Assembly: GCA_002803225.1 (NCBI GenBank) | Contig: NXFV01001368.1 | Coordinates: forward strand, 62,001-126,000 | Source of the DNA: Gamarada debralockiae | Lineage: Eukaryota > Ascomycota > Leotiomycetes > Helotiales > Hyphodiscaceae | Direction of reading: 5' to 3' | DNA: 64,000 bases | Shown: positions 36,770 to 46,502 of the stretch, piece after piece | Position numbering within the stretch: position 1 is the first letter of the stretch | How the letters are laid out: each line of letters begins with the position of its first letter | Notes under the pieces: model-generated | Seen by the model: only the letters and a program-made list of their open reading frames with translations | Told to the model about the DNA's origin: nothing | Databases searched by the model: none | Program-made: the position numbers and the translations under genes

Positions 36770-37425
36770 ATCCAGACCTATATCACTATTCAGACTGTAT
36801 TTCGATACTCGAGTTTAGCTTTTGATAATTCCACAGCCATCCTCCTCACCTGCCTCCGTTGCAGGCTTTCTGCTCTTTATAATTGATAGTGTAACCTAGG
36901 GCTAAGATGATCTGAAATAACAAGTAAACAAATTTTTGCTTGTAATATAATTGTATTTACCCGCCTAACATTTATCTTTAAGAAATGTCAGAAATCGTAA
37001 TTTAATGTTAAGGTAATGTTAAAGTAACTAAGTAGATAAAGGGATAAAAGTAGCTAGCCAGAATAATATTAGTGTATATATTCTTTAGTTAAAATTTTCT
37101 AACAGGTTCTATACAAAAATTAACCTTAATTTAAGAGCAGGTTCTATACGAAAAATTACCCTTTAAACCGCCAGGGGACTAGAGAGAGTAGAAGCGTCTT
37201 AGCAGTGTAGCTTAGTGTACAATCTATAAGTGTTTAAGGCAAAAGCTGATTTTGATAACTAAATTAGTTAATTCGGGCGTAAAGTATCTTTGACTTTAAC
37301 TAAATCCTACCTTTGACGTCGACCCTTGCTGTCTCTCTTTCTTTATCTCTTACAAGGAACTTTCTGTATAAAGCAAGATATACCATGCTACTCGAGACAT
37401 CTGTAGTATTACAGTGAGCTCCGAA
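36770..37425 (+). pseudogene. RIP-like decayed copy of NLR 3' end and flank
   Basis: This segment aligns in the same orientation with 45470-46143. The last codons of the NLR are visible as a changed remnant ending SILEFSF (stop near 36823), followed by matching 3' flank: attccacagccatcctcc, caggctttctgctctttata, tgaaataacaagtaaac. Most differences are C-to-T or G-to-A in this copy (for example gccacgatgatccg to gctaagatgatctg, and cacgtaacgtgattg-like stretches to AT-rich ones). That is the pattern of repeat-induced point mutation. No coding capacity remains. Confidence 0.8.
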
Positions 37426-37427
37426 TA

Positions 37428-37610
37428 CCAGGATAAGAGAAAAGGATAGAAGGCAAACAGTGCAAAGGAAAGAATCGGCGTCACTTGTCACTGGGTGCGG
37501 AAGATTGAGGCAGATGGATTTTGCGCGGGTCAGGTCAGCGCCTGCATTGTGAAGTCTGACGATGGAGGAAATTGAGGGCTGAAATGCTTACTCGGGCTGT
37601 TAGGTAGATA
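37428..37610 (+). pseudogene. partial copy of the 33.9-34.6 kb CxxC gene 3' end
   Basis: The stretch aggcaaacagtgcaaagg and the following caatcggcgtcacttgtcactgggtgc region match about 34510-34660 closely, including the stop region and flank (actcgggctgttaggt). It has small indels (an extra attttgcgcggg-type insertion) and transitions. It directly abuts the decayed NLR 3' copy, so two unrelated fragments are joined here. Confidence 0.75.
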
Positions 37611-37879
37611 ATATACTTTGGTAAACATATTCGCTCAGTCCATGTGAACGATCGAAGTATGATTGCTCAGCCCCATTTGAGTGATCAAGGTCGGACGTCG
37701 AATCGACCGCGGATTTTGCGAGGTCATGGGGAGGGTCAGGCCAATGAAGAGGCACCATATCGCAGTGGTTACGGTAGGATAAAGTGAGATTTGTATTCAA
37801 GGGCGTGTAGTAGAAGCAAACAGAAAATTGAATTGTTTTGATCTTTGCGTGAATTTGATTTTGTCACTCAGGGATTTTC

Positions 37880-39230
37880 AAATCGCTGAGAACGTCCTTC
37901 CTAATGGTACAGCAGTCGTCATCAATAAATTCATGATGGAGTGCTCGGCTTGTAAAGACTTTCTTCTCCGCATTCGCAAGATGACCGATCCTGAGGACCA
38001 TAGAAGGGCCAAAGTGGAAGAGTTTCCAAAAAGAACGTCAATGAGGATGTCTGGGATGTGGAACGATTCTTGATGCCGTTGCAGGATTCAAACCCGGCTG
38101 GGAAGAAAATCATGGCACGGACGGCGCCATTGAACGAGACGACTGGTGAGAGATCAACGGCTCTCTGCATCCGGCTACGGTCAGAAGTCGATACAACAGA
38201 CTATTCCAACCTCATGATATGTAAATCTCTTGGAATGCGATTTAGCTTGTTAGACTTGCCTATACGCTTTCCCTTTTGACTCGTCTTCATGCTGGACTGT
38301 CTTACTAGAAAGGAACTACTGGCAAGAACCCTGAAGGGCTTGTTCTTCATTTGAATGTCCCAATTGGGAGCTTTCAATGACATAGTCAGGCGATGCAATT
38401 GAATATTCCCTGATGTTCTAAACCATCAAGTCAAGTTGGGGTGCTTGGGATGATCGAAAGTACTTTGAAGAAACTATTTAATTATGCTAAGACTCGTTCA
38501 TGTGTTGAGTGTCTTGGTGCCTACACACTTGCCGACAGTGAAAACTACAGAGGATCCAGCATCTAATCCAAGATCAAGATCGCCATTTTGTTCCAGTTCC
38601 AGGATCATAGCCAATACTCTAACCGAAGATGCCTTCTCCCGGGTCGCATCATGGCTCACATTCTGCATAAACTATCACGCCGAATGTAAGGCCCAAGATC
38701 CAGCGTTCAAACCTCGTCGCCCGATTGACGTGGTCTCATCAAACGCGAGGAAAGAACCATTCATTTTCGAGCCCACCGAGGCCACTCGGCCCTCTCCTTA
38801 CATCGCTCTCGGTTATTGCTGGGGCCCCGACGCCAATGATGTTTATATAACCACAAAGAAAAGACTAGAGAGCTACCGCTATGCCATTAATATTGTTCGC
38901 TGCGGAAAACACTTCGTGATGCTCTGACTTCTGCTGAGGCTTAAAAATAGAGTATCTTTGGGTGGATTCGTTATGTATTGTGCAGGATGATCAGGAAGAT
39001 TGGCAACGCGAGTCTGCGCAGATGTCTCACATTTATTCAAAGTCATACTTGACCATAGCTGCGCATACACCATCATCATGCAAGTTGGGGTTCCTTGGAG
39101 AGCAAGAGTGGGAGAACCGCATGGCAGCGAACTTTCCCCACCAAATTCAAAAACCCATACGACAAGGGAGAACTCGACAAGATGTACTTAAGGGTGGGAT
39201 ATGCGTATGAGCCAAAACGGTTAGCAATGA
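37880..39230 (+). pseudogene. second decayed HET-domain gene
   Basis: Fragments run in order. An N-terminal piece has VLPNGTAVVINKFMMECSAC (about 37895-37955). A linker and the first HET block end in PYIALGYCWGPDANDV (about 38796-38840). After a frame change come LRKTLRDAL and then IEYLWVDSLCIVQDDQEDW (about 38951-39000) and the SAQMSHIYSKSYLTIAAHTP block. The frame breaks at about 38925 and around 38940 (stop in the stretch between RDALTSAEA and KIEYLW), and the C-terminal half is absent. This is a non-functional remnant of an incompatibility-type gene. Confidence 0.85.
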
Positions 39231-39370
39231 TTGTCAGCGCTGACCGACGAAGTTTTGGTTGCTTCTTGCTTTGAGAGTAAGTCAGCGGCTCTAGTCCGAA
39301 CATTACCCCTCCGCTAGCGCCGTTAGTTCGATCGCTAATTTCAGCCGCTAGCATACATCCATCCTTGCCC

Positions 39371-39840
39371 GGGCATCAATACCAGCTCATTCAAGTCAAC
39401 GAATGCACAAGAGCCCATCTCAGTTATACATACCATATCAATCAGTTCCTTGCAGATGCTAAAGAGGAACGCCGCAAAACTGAAACTCTTTAGGTCGAGA
39501 AACCCCGCCTAGCCTCCTACCGTTCGCAACGAATGCGCCCGTCAATCCATACCGTCGCCAACACGAACCCACCTGCCTTCCAAATACCCGGGTCGAGGTC
39601 CAATGTTTGAATGCTTTTGAAGCGTCCTTCAATTCGCATCATAGACAGCACGCACCTACCTTCCTCTCCGAAACCCGCATCGAGATTCTGCATGAAAATA
39701 TAATTGGGCTAATGGACAAGATAAACACTTTATCTTCTGGCTAAATGGGTTGGCCACCACGTGAAATTCCACGGTTGCTCGGACTGTCGCCCACAAATAT
39801 AATGAGCAGAAGCGTCTCAGAGTCAGCCTTTCAAGAGGCG
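39371..39840 (+). pseudogene. remnants of NLR N-termini (HRAM-like motif, linker, P-loop region)
   Basis: At 39371-39490 one frame reads ECTRAHLSYTYHINQ and continues LADAKEERR, which resembles a HET-s-related amyloid motif plus linker. At 39514-39600 another frame reads LPFATNAPVNPYRRQHEPTC and continues LPNTRVEV, the same linker that precedes the NACHT domain of the intact NLR (LPYASEAPFNSYAKQHEPSC). A third piece (about 39613-39735) repeats FNSHHRQHAPTFLSETRIEI and LHE, then decays into a stop-containing P-loop region (atcttctggctaaatgggtt against the intact atcttctggctgaacggctt). Two partial linkers in tandem imply remnants of at least two NLR genes. Confidence 0.7.
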
Positions 39841-39914
39841 ATGAAGATGTGAGCTATACTGGCTAGTTTCTAGATGCAGATTGTTCGCTGTACGCCGCAG
39901 TCTCTCCTATATAC

Positions 39915-40085
39915 TTTGTTGGAACGTGACATCTGAGTCATAACCCACTTGGCACTATTGCCTAGTGTATGAGTCACTACGCTGTATATATAGCCCTAGG
40001 ATCAGTACTCTCTAAATGTCAAGCTGCTTTCACATTCTTCAATTCTGACCTCGCAACAATACTACTAGCGGATGAAGAAGTATTC
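39915..40085 (+). repeat. copy A of an island repeat (empty site for the MITE)
   Basis: The stretch from ttgttggaacgtgacatctg to caacaatactactagcgg aligns with 46503-46866, where the same sequence carries a 174-bp MITE. Differences are mainly transitions. This copy has tatatatagccctagg where the other has the insertion. Confidence 0.75.
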
Positions 40086-40339
40086 TTAAACTGTTGTTTT
40101 AGATCCTGTTCCGGGATAGCAAAGCATAGTCAATTGTACTTCACCATCGCCCAAGCGATTACTATCGTAATGAGTTAAAGATTTTGCATTTGCCTAAGTC
40201 AGCAGTAATACAGGAAAGCTTTGTCGTCTTTGTCTTAAGTGACGCAAGTTACACGTTCCCGAAGCAGCTTTATACACTTAAAGTGTACTTAAAGTGGAAG
40301 TTCTACCTTATCATACATAGAGAAAACCCTTAATTTTGT

Positions 40340-41286
40340 TTATTTAAAGAAAATTTTTGCAGATTCGCCTGCCATGTTCCCTGCCACTACCCATCCTCCT
40401 TCAACCTCAATGTTACTGAAGGTATGTAGCTTACCCCCCTTCACATTGCCTAAGTCGCCCATAAGCAACCTCGCTTGTGAGGAAGCCTTCACAAATTTAT
40501 AAGTATGTCCTGTCAGCTTCGTTGTCTCTTCGAATGCCGCCATGCAAGCTCGATAGCAGTGGCTGAGTGCAATGCTTTGCTGCTCAATGGCATGCAGAGC
40601 TTCAGATTGCTGGACTTCCGTGAGCTGATGCCGTGGGTCAGCCTTTACGAGCTCGTGGCTTTTAGCGCTAGCATCGAGAATTGCTTGTAACCCGATCTGG
40701 AGGCCTTGTATTTGCCCTGTCAGACAGGCGGTAACATCCTCGATTTTGGTTTCGAGAGATTTGATAGCATCGAGGTTTTGTGAGGCAGTTTTGCTTGGCA
40801 ACCTGATTAGACATTATATAGTCTGAAAGGGAAGTTATCTTACAAGGTAGAGAAGTCTAGAGCAATAGTAAACGTTGATTTGTAGCTACCCAGCCGCGCT
40901 TGAAATACCCCTATCTCCTTTTCCTGAAATTGCAACTTGAGCCTGTCCCGCAAACTGATATGGTCGTCCTTAGAGTGACGTATAAGCTTGTCGATCTTGC
41001 TCTTAAACGCATCACAAGTATTGCGACATGCTTCTAAAGCAGGCTTTATTTCATACAAATTCAACCTTTGCGCTTCAGCGAGGGCTGCATCAGTGTCATT
41101 CTTCTCCAGCTCTTGTTGTAAGGAATGGATGATTTGATAAAGCGTTTCCACGTCGGATTTTAGGTAGACGAAGGTCTGCGGAGCATCGTGGATGTCAGAA
41201 ATCGTTTGATAGAGCATCTTGCTGCTAGAGAATGCAAGGCCAGCGACAGCAATGACGCTTGCAGCGATGCTTAACCCGTCGGCCAT
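40340..41286 (-). CDS. HeLo-like cell-death effector with C-terminal amyloid-type motif
   Basis: Two exons (41286-40844 and 40802-40340) give 301 residues. The N-terminus MADGLSIAASVIAVAGLAF begins a helical bundle of the fungal STAND N-terminal / HeLo-like class (PigL_N type): a hydrophobic first helix, then YQTISDIHDAPQTFVYLKSD, a leucine-rich long helix and FQARLGSYKSTFTIAL. The middle is helical (KSLETKIEDVTACLTGQIQG). The C-terminal tail leaves the helical style: GNVKGGKL, then HTFSNIEVEGGWVVAGNM (residues 274-291). It is Gly/Asn/Val-rich and fits a beta-arch amyloid motif. The gene is divergent from an NLR 475 bp away that carries a matching motif at its N-terminus. HeLo-type domains act at membranes when nucleated; that role here is inference. 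Confidence 0.75.
40373..40426 (-). other. C-terminal amyloid-like motif of the effector
   Basis: Codes for HTFSNIEVEGGWVVAGNM. Aligned without gaps to HSYHGQHISGGNVHLGDV of the NLR it gives identical H, G, G, V and G, with similar pairs S/T, Y/F, I/V and D/N. It lies ten residues from the C-terminus, where HET-s-type prion motifs sit. Confidence 0.6.
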
Positions 41287-41761
41287 AACTGATATACGGG
41301 AGATGCCTGAAGTAGAAATTAAGATGGTCTCTAATCAGCCGCAAATACAACATGGTATTGGGAGAAATGCACTGGTTCTTAATTTCGCTGAAGTGCTAAC
41401 CGGGCATCATGCAGGATGAGTAAGTCATCTTGTACTGAACCGGGGGGTGACAAGTCCTTCAGGACACCTAAAACTTCCAACCTATATTTAACTTTCAACA
41501 CATCATAATTTGAGAATTCTGAGTTTATGAAATTATTCTCTGTAATTTCTCTATATTTCTGTGTACTTTTATTTATCTTAATATTGTGGCTGTTGGGGAA
41601 AATACTATGCGCATTATTCGACTGTCCTGGGAGAATTGTCACCCTAAGCGCCGCAACCATGCCCCACCTGGATACCTGATATCTTTCAGCCGTAAATTTT
41701 GCTTATCAGACGTTAGGTAGGGACATTGACACTGGCAGTGTTGTTATCACCGTCTCTATAT
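41287..41761. promoter_or_regulatory. 475-bp divergent intergenic region of the effector/NLR pair
   Basis: Separates the start codons of the two divergent genes and must hold both promoters and leaders. It is AT-rich at about 41470-41600. No definite TATA box or motif pair is seen. Confidence 0.5.
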
Positions 41762-44700
41762 ATGGAGATCCCAGCAACGAATTGGTCAGGTAGACCGTCA
41801 CTCGAGCGGCGATCCGGGCACTCATACCATGGCCAGCACATCAGCGGAGGCAATGTACATTTGGGCGATGTGATACAAGTGGGTTCGTTAATAGACATAA
41901 CAACTTGATGTTGCACTGACCGAAAATCTAGAACTAGACAGCCCTCTCAGCCGCTTACCGTACGCCTCAGAAGCGCCGTTCAATTCGTATGCAAAGCAAC
42001 ACGAGCCTTCATGTCTCGAGGACACCCGCGTCGACGTTCTTCAGGAGATATACAACTGGGCTGATGGACATGACGAACGCTACATCTTCTGGCTGAACGG
42101 CTTGGCCGGCATTGGAAAGTCGACGATTGCGCGCACAGTGGCCCGCAAATACTATGACCAGAAGCGTCTTGGGGCGAGCTTCTTCTTCTCACGGGGCGGT
42201 GGAGACATTGGCCATGCTGGCAAGTTCGTTACGAGTATTGCTATGCAGCTTGCGAACGACGTACCACCTCTTCGACAGCGCATTTGCGAAGCTGTCATAG
42301 AGGGTAGCGACATCGCGAACCGGTCTCTGGTTGACCAGTGGCGGCAGCTCATACTCGGTCCGCTATCGAAGCTAGACGGTAACTCATGTCAGTCCTCCTA
42401 TATTCTTGTGGTTGATGCCCTCGATGAATGTGATAACGACAACAACATTCGAACTATTCTACAACTCTTGGCTGAAGCTCGATCATTGAAAACGGTCATG
42501 CTCCGGGTTTTTTTAACAAGTAGACCTGAGATTCCGATCCGATACGGCTTCTTCCAAATCCCGGAGGCTGAACGCCATGACTTTGTTCTTCATAACGCAT
42601 CACCGGCAGTGGTCGACCACGACATCACTATCTTCCTTAAGTACAACTTGAAGCTCATTGCACAGGAACGCGCTCTAGATCCCAGCTGGCCGGGCGACGA
42701 GGTTATTAGACGTATCGTGCAAAGCGCAAGTGGCCTCTTCATTTGGGCTGCAACTGCCTGCCGGTTCATTCGCGAAGGGAAACGATTTGCTACAAAGAGA
42801 CTATCTATTATCCTCCAGACTGGCGGCTCTGGTACTGCTCCTGAAAAACACCTCAACGATATTTATATGACCGTCCTCAAGAACTCTATCTGCCCGGACT
42901 ACACGGACGAAGAGAAAGAAGACTTGTGCAGCATGCTGAGATATACTCTTGGAAGTTTAGTGGTTCTGTTCTCCCCTCTTTCTGCCTGGTCTTTAAGTAA
43001 GCTACTTGCGGTCCCAAAAGAGGACGTTGACCAGACGCTTGACGATCTTCATGCTATCCTAGATATTCCAAAGGATCAAACCGGCCCTCTCCGTCTCCAT
43101 CACCCTTCGTTTCGCGACTTTCTTCTTGACAAAGATAGGTGTAGTAATCCAAACTTTCAGGTGGACGAGAAGCAAGCGAATCGAACATTGGCAGATTGCT
43201 GTATTCAAATCATGTCCACCTCCCTTAAGCAAGATATCTGTGGGGTGGACACTCCTGGCGTGGTTTTAACTGATGTAGAGAGCGGTCGAGTGGAGCAATG
43301 TCTTCCTCCGGAAGTCCAGTATGCATGTCTATATTGGGTCCAGCACCTTCAGAAGGGTGGTACTCAGCTCCATGACAACGACCAAGTTCATCAGTTTCTA
43401 CAAGTACATCTTCTTCATTTTTTTGAGGCACTTAGTTGGATGCGGAAGATCTCAGAAGGGATTCTTGCGATAACTTCTTTGGAGTCAATTGCTCTCGTAA
43501 GCCTACCTGTAGGATATGGAAGTTATTTAACTAAAACACTTTTCAGAGTAGTGAATGTCTTAGTTTATACGCTTTTATCCACGATATAAAGCGATTCGCG
43601 CTATACAGCCGGCCAGCGATCGAGCAGGCTCCCTTGCAAATATACTGCTCCGCTATTGTTTTCGCGCCAGAGGAGAGCATAGTCCGGAAGAAATTCATAT
43701 CTTATATACCAAAATGGATTACACGGTTACCACAAGTTCAAAAAGACTGGGGTGCCGCGCTTCAGGTGCTCGAGGGCCACACTGGCCCACTCACGGCAAT
43801 CGCGTTCTCACCGGATAGTAAGCAAGTAGCATCAGCTTCACACGACGAGACAGTACGGCTCTGGGACGCTGCAACTGGTGCTATGCTTCAGAGACTCGAG
43901 GGCTATACTACATCAGTCATAGCAATTGCATTCTCGCCAGATAGCAAGCAAGTAGTATCGGCTTCGTACGATGAGATAGTACAGCTCTGGGACATAGCAA
44001 CAGGCAATGTACTTCAGACACTCAAGGGCCATTCTGGCCCAGTCACAGCAGTCACGTTCTCGCTAGATAGTAAGCAAGTAGCGTCGGCTTCGCACGATGA
44101 GACAATACGGCTCTGGGATACAGTAACAGGTACTATACTTCGGACGCTTAAGGGCCATACTGGTCCAGTCTGGGCAGTCGCGTTTTCGCCAGATAGTAAG
44201 CAGGTGGTATCAGCTTCGAATGATAAGACAGTCCGGCTCTGGGACGCAGCAGTAGGTACTACACTTCAGAGGCTCGAGGGCCATACTGGGTTCATGGCAG
44301 TTGTATTCTCGCCAGATGGCAAGCAAGTGGTATCAGCTTCGAATGAAAAGAGAGTACGGCTCTGGGATATAGCAACAGGTGCTATACTTCAGACACTCGA
44401 GGGCCATACTGAGTCAGTGACAGCAGTCGCGTTCTCGCCGAATGGCAAGCAAGTAGCATCAGCTTCGGATGACAAGACAGTACGGCTCTGGGATATAGCA
44501 ACAGGTGCTATACTTCAGACACTCGAGGGCCATACTGAGTCAGTGACAGCAGTCGCGTTCTCGCCCAATGGCAAGCAAGTAGCATCAGCTTCGAATGACA
44601 AGACAGTGCGGCTCTGGGATATAGCAACAGGTGCTATACTTCAGACACTCGAGGGCCATGCTGAGTCAGTCACAGCAGTCGCGTTCTCGCGGAATGGCAA

Positions 44701-45523
44701 GCAAGCAGCATCGGCTTCAAGCGATAAGACAGTACGGCTCTGGGACACAGCCGTGCTTCAGACGCCCAGAAGCTATATTGGGTGGGATAGCGAAATAGTA
44801 TTCTCACCAGATAGTAAGCAAGTGGCATTTGCTTCACATGATAAGACAGTGCGGATCTTGGATATAGCAACAGATACTGTGCAGACGCTTGAGGGCCATA
44901 CTGGGTGGGTTACAGCAGTCGTATTCTCACCGGACGGCAAGCAGGTAGCATCAGCTTCGCACGATAGTACAGTACGGCTCTGGAATTCAGTGACAGGTAC
45001 TATACTTCGGACATTTAAGGGCCGTACTGTTGCGTTCTCGCCAGATAGCAAGCAAGTGGCGTCGGATTCAGACTATGCATTAGTGCGGCTTTGGGACGTG
45101 GTAACAGGCGCTGTACTTCAGACACTTGAGGGCCATACTAGCCCGGTCTACGCAATAGCCTTCTCGCCGGACGGTAAGGTGGCATCAGCTTCGAATGACC
45201 AGACAGTGCGGCTCTGGGACGCTGCAACAGGGGCCGCGCTACAGACGCTGGAGGTCCGTGGACACGTGCGCACCCTTTCTTTCTCAATAGACGGATCATA
45301 CCTTCAAACAGATAGGGGTTATCTTCGGCTTTGTTACCCTGCCGGTACTGAACTTCCCCATTTGTCTGAACTATTTGTAAGGGATGAATGGATAACTGGA
45401 AGAAAAGTGAACCTTCTATGGCTTCCTCACGAATACCGACCAGTTATCACTGCTGTTTATGGAGATATAGTTATTATGGGATACCATTCAGGCCGTATTT
45501 CGATACTCGAGTTTAGCTTTTGA
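41762..45523 (+). CDS. NACHT-WD40 NLR with N-terminal amyloid-type motif
   Basis: Three exons (41762-41882, 41932-43496, 43547-45523) give 1220 residues with no internal stop. Residues 20-37 are HSYHGQHISGGNVHLGDV. The linker RLPYASEAPFNSYAKQHEP leads to a NACHT domain: Walker A GLAGIGKST (about 97-105), Walker B YILVVDALDEC (about 197-207) and the TSRPEIPIR sensor. A winged-helix-type region has LHHPSFRDFLLD, then KRFALYSRPAIEQAPLQIYCSA. Twelve WD40 repeats of 42 residues follow from about 639, then a degenerate blade and a tail ending SGRISILEFSF. NLRs of this kind sense non-self through the repeats and nucleate a partner effector through the N-terminal motif. The exon 1 donor (gtggG|GTTCGT) is weak, but it is the only one keeping frame with the linker. 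Confidence 0.85.
41819..41872 (+). other. N-terminal amyloid-like motif of the NLR
   Basis: Codes for HSYHGQHISGGNVHLGDV just before the first intron and the NACHT linker. The placement is that of NLR signalling motifs in fungi, and the residues pair with the neighbouring effector's tail. Confidence 0.6.
43775..45249 (+). repeat. 126-bp tandem repeats (12 WD40 units)
   Basis: The unit starts at GGC in G-H-T (43775, 43901, 44027 and so on at exact 126-bp steps, with short deletions near 44748 and 45020). Units starting about 44405, 44531 and 44657 are nearly identical in DNA (GHTESVTAVAFSPNGKQVAS). This is the high-internal-conservation WD40 type found in het-d/het-e/het-r relatives. Confidence 0.95.
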
Positions 45524-46143
45524 TAATTCCACAGCCATCCTCCCCACTTGCCTCTGTTGCAGGCTTTCTGCTCTTTATAATTGATAGCGTAACCTAGGGC
45601 CACGATGATCCGAAATAACAAGTAAACGAATTTTTGCTTGTAACGTGATTGAATTGACCCGCCTGACGTTCATTTTGGGAAACGTCGAAAATCGTAGTTA
45701 AAAGTTGAGGTGATGTTGAAGTAACCAGGTAGATGAAGGGATAGAAACAGCTAGCCAGAATAATGCTACTGCTAATATTCCCCGGTTAAATTTTTCTAGC
45801 AGGTTCCATACAAAAATTAACCTTAATTTAGGGGGGACAAGGGGAATAGTAGCAGGTTCCATACGAAAAATTACCCTTTAAACCACCGGGGGGCTAGAGA
45901 GGGTAGAAGCGTCTTGGTACTGTGGCTTAGTTCCCAATCTGTAAGTGGTTAAGGCGGAAGCCGATTTTAATGACTAAATTAGTTGATTTAGGCGTAAAGC
46001 GTCTTTGACTTTGACTAAATTCCGCCTTTGACGTCGTCCTTTGCTGTCTCTCTTTCTTCATCTCTTATAAGGAACTTTCTGTATGAAGCAAGATATATCA
46101 TGCTACTCAAGACTTTAGTAGTATTGCAGTGAGCTCCGAATAT
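45524..46143 (+). repeat. 3' flank of NLR, duplicated and less mutated copy
   Basis: Partner of 36824-37425. It retains more C and G at the variable positions, so it approximates the older state. It contains two near-identical units, caggttccatacaaaaatta (about 45800) and caggttccatacgaaaaatt (about 45855). Confidence 0.75.
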
Positions 46144-46502
46144 TATCCTGTACCGTCGTAATACGCTCCAAGAGCTTGGAGTACGCCTCTCTTCTTGCCT
46201 TGCCCTCCTATCTCCCTCTCTTCTCCTTTACAATCAGGGAGGGGGTTCAGGGGAACCTTGCCTGCTGTAGGGGTATAGCTGGGGTAATGAGAGAGTTTAC
46301 AAGGAAGAGAATCTTTGAGGGGTATGGGCTAGTATTTGCCGTTTCAATAAGAATAAGTGATGTAGATTATTGGTTTAACTTGCGGCTGATTAGCTCTGGC
46401 TTTTTCGGAGGCTCTGCATCAGGACACACTGATAAATGCGCTGGCAATATATTTGTCGATCTGGGAGCTTGATTGAATATAAGAAATGAAGGGAGTGCCC
46501 TA
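46144..46502. other. spacer in accessory island
   Basis: An open frame at 46176-46472 has no recognisable domain. Nothing else is seen. Confidence 0.4.

Noticed and set aside
38080..38105. Box-B-like tRNA sequence (GGATTCAAACCC)
   Set aside because: No box A or acceptor stem at the right distance.
44670..45051. Minus-strand frames with repeated PSGENT-like units
   Set aside because: They simply mirror the WD40 repeats of the NLR.
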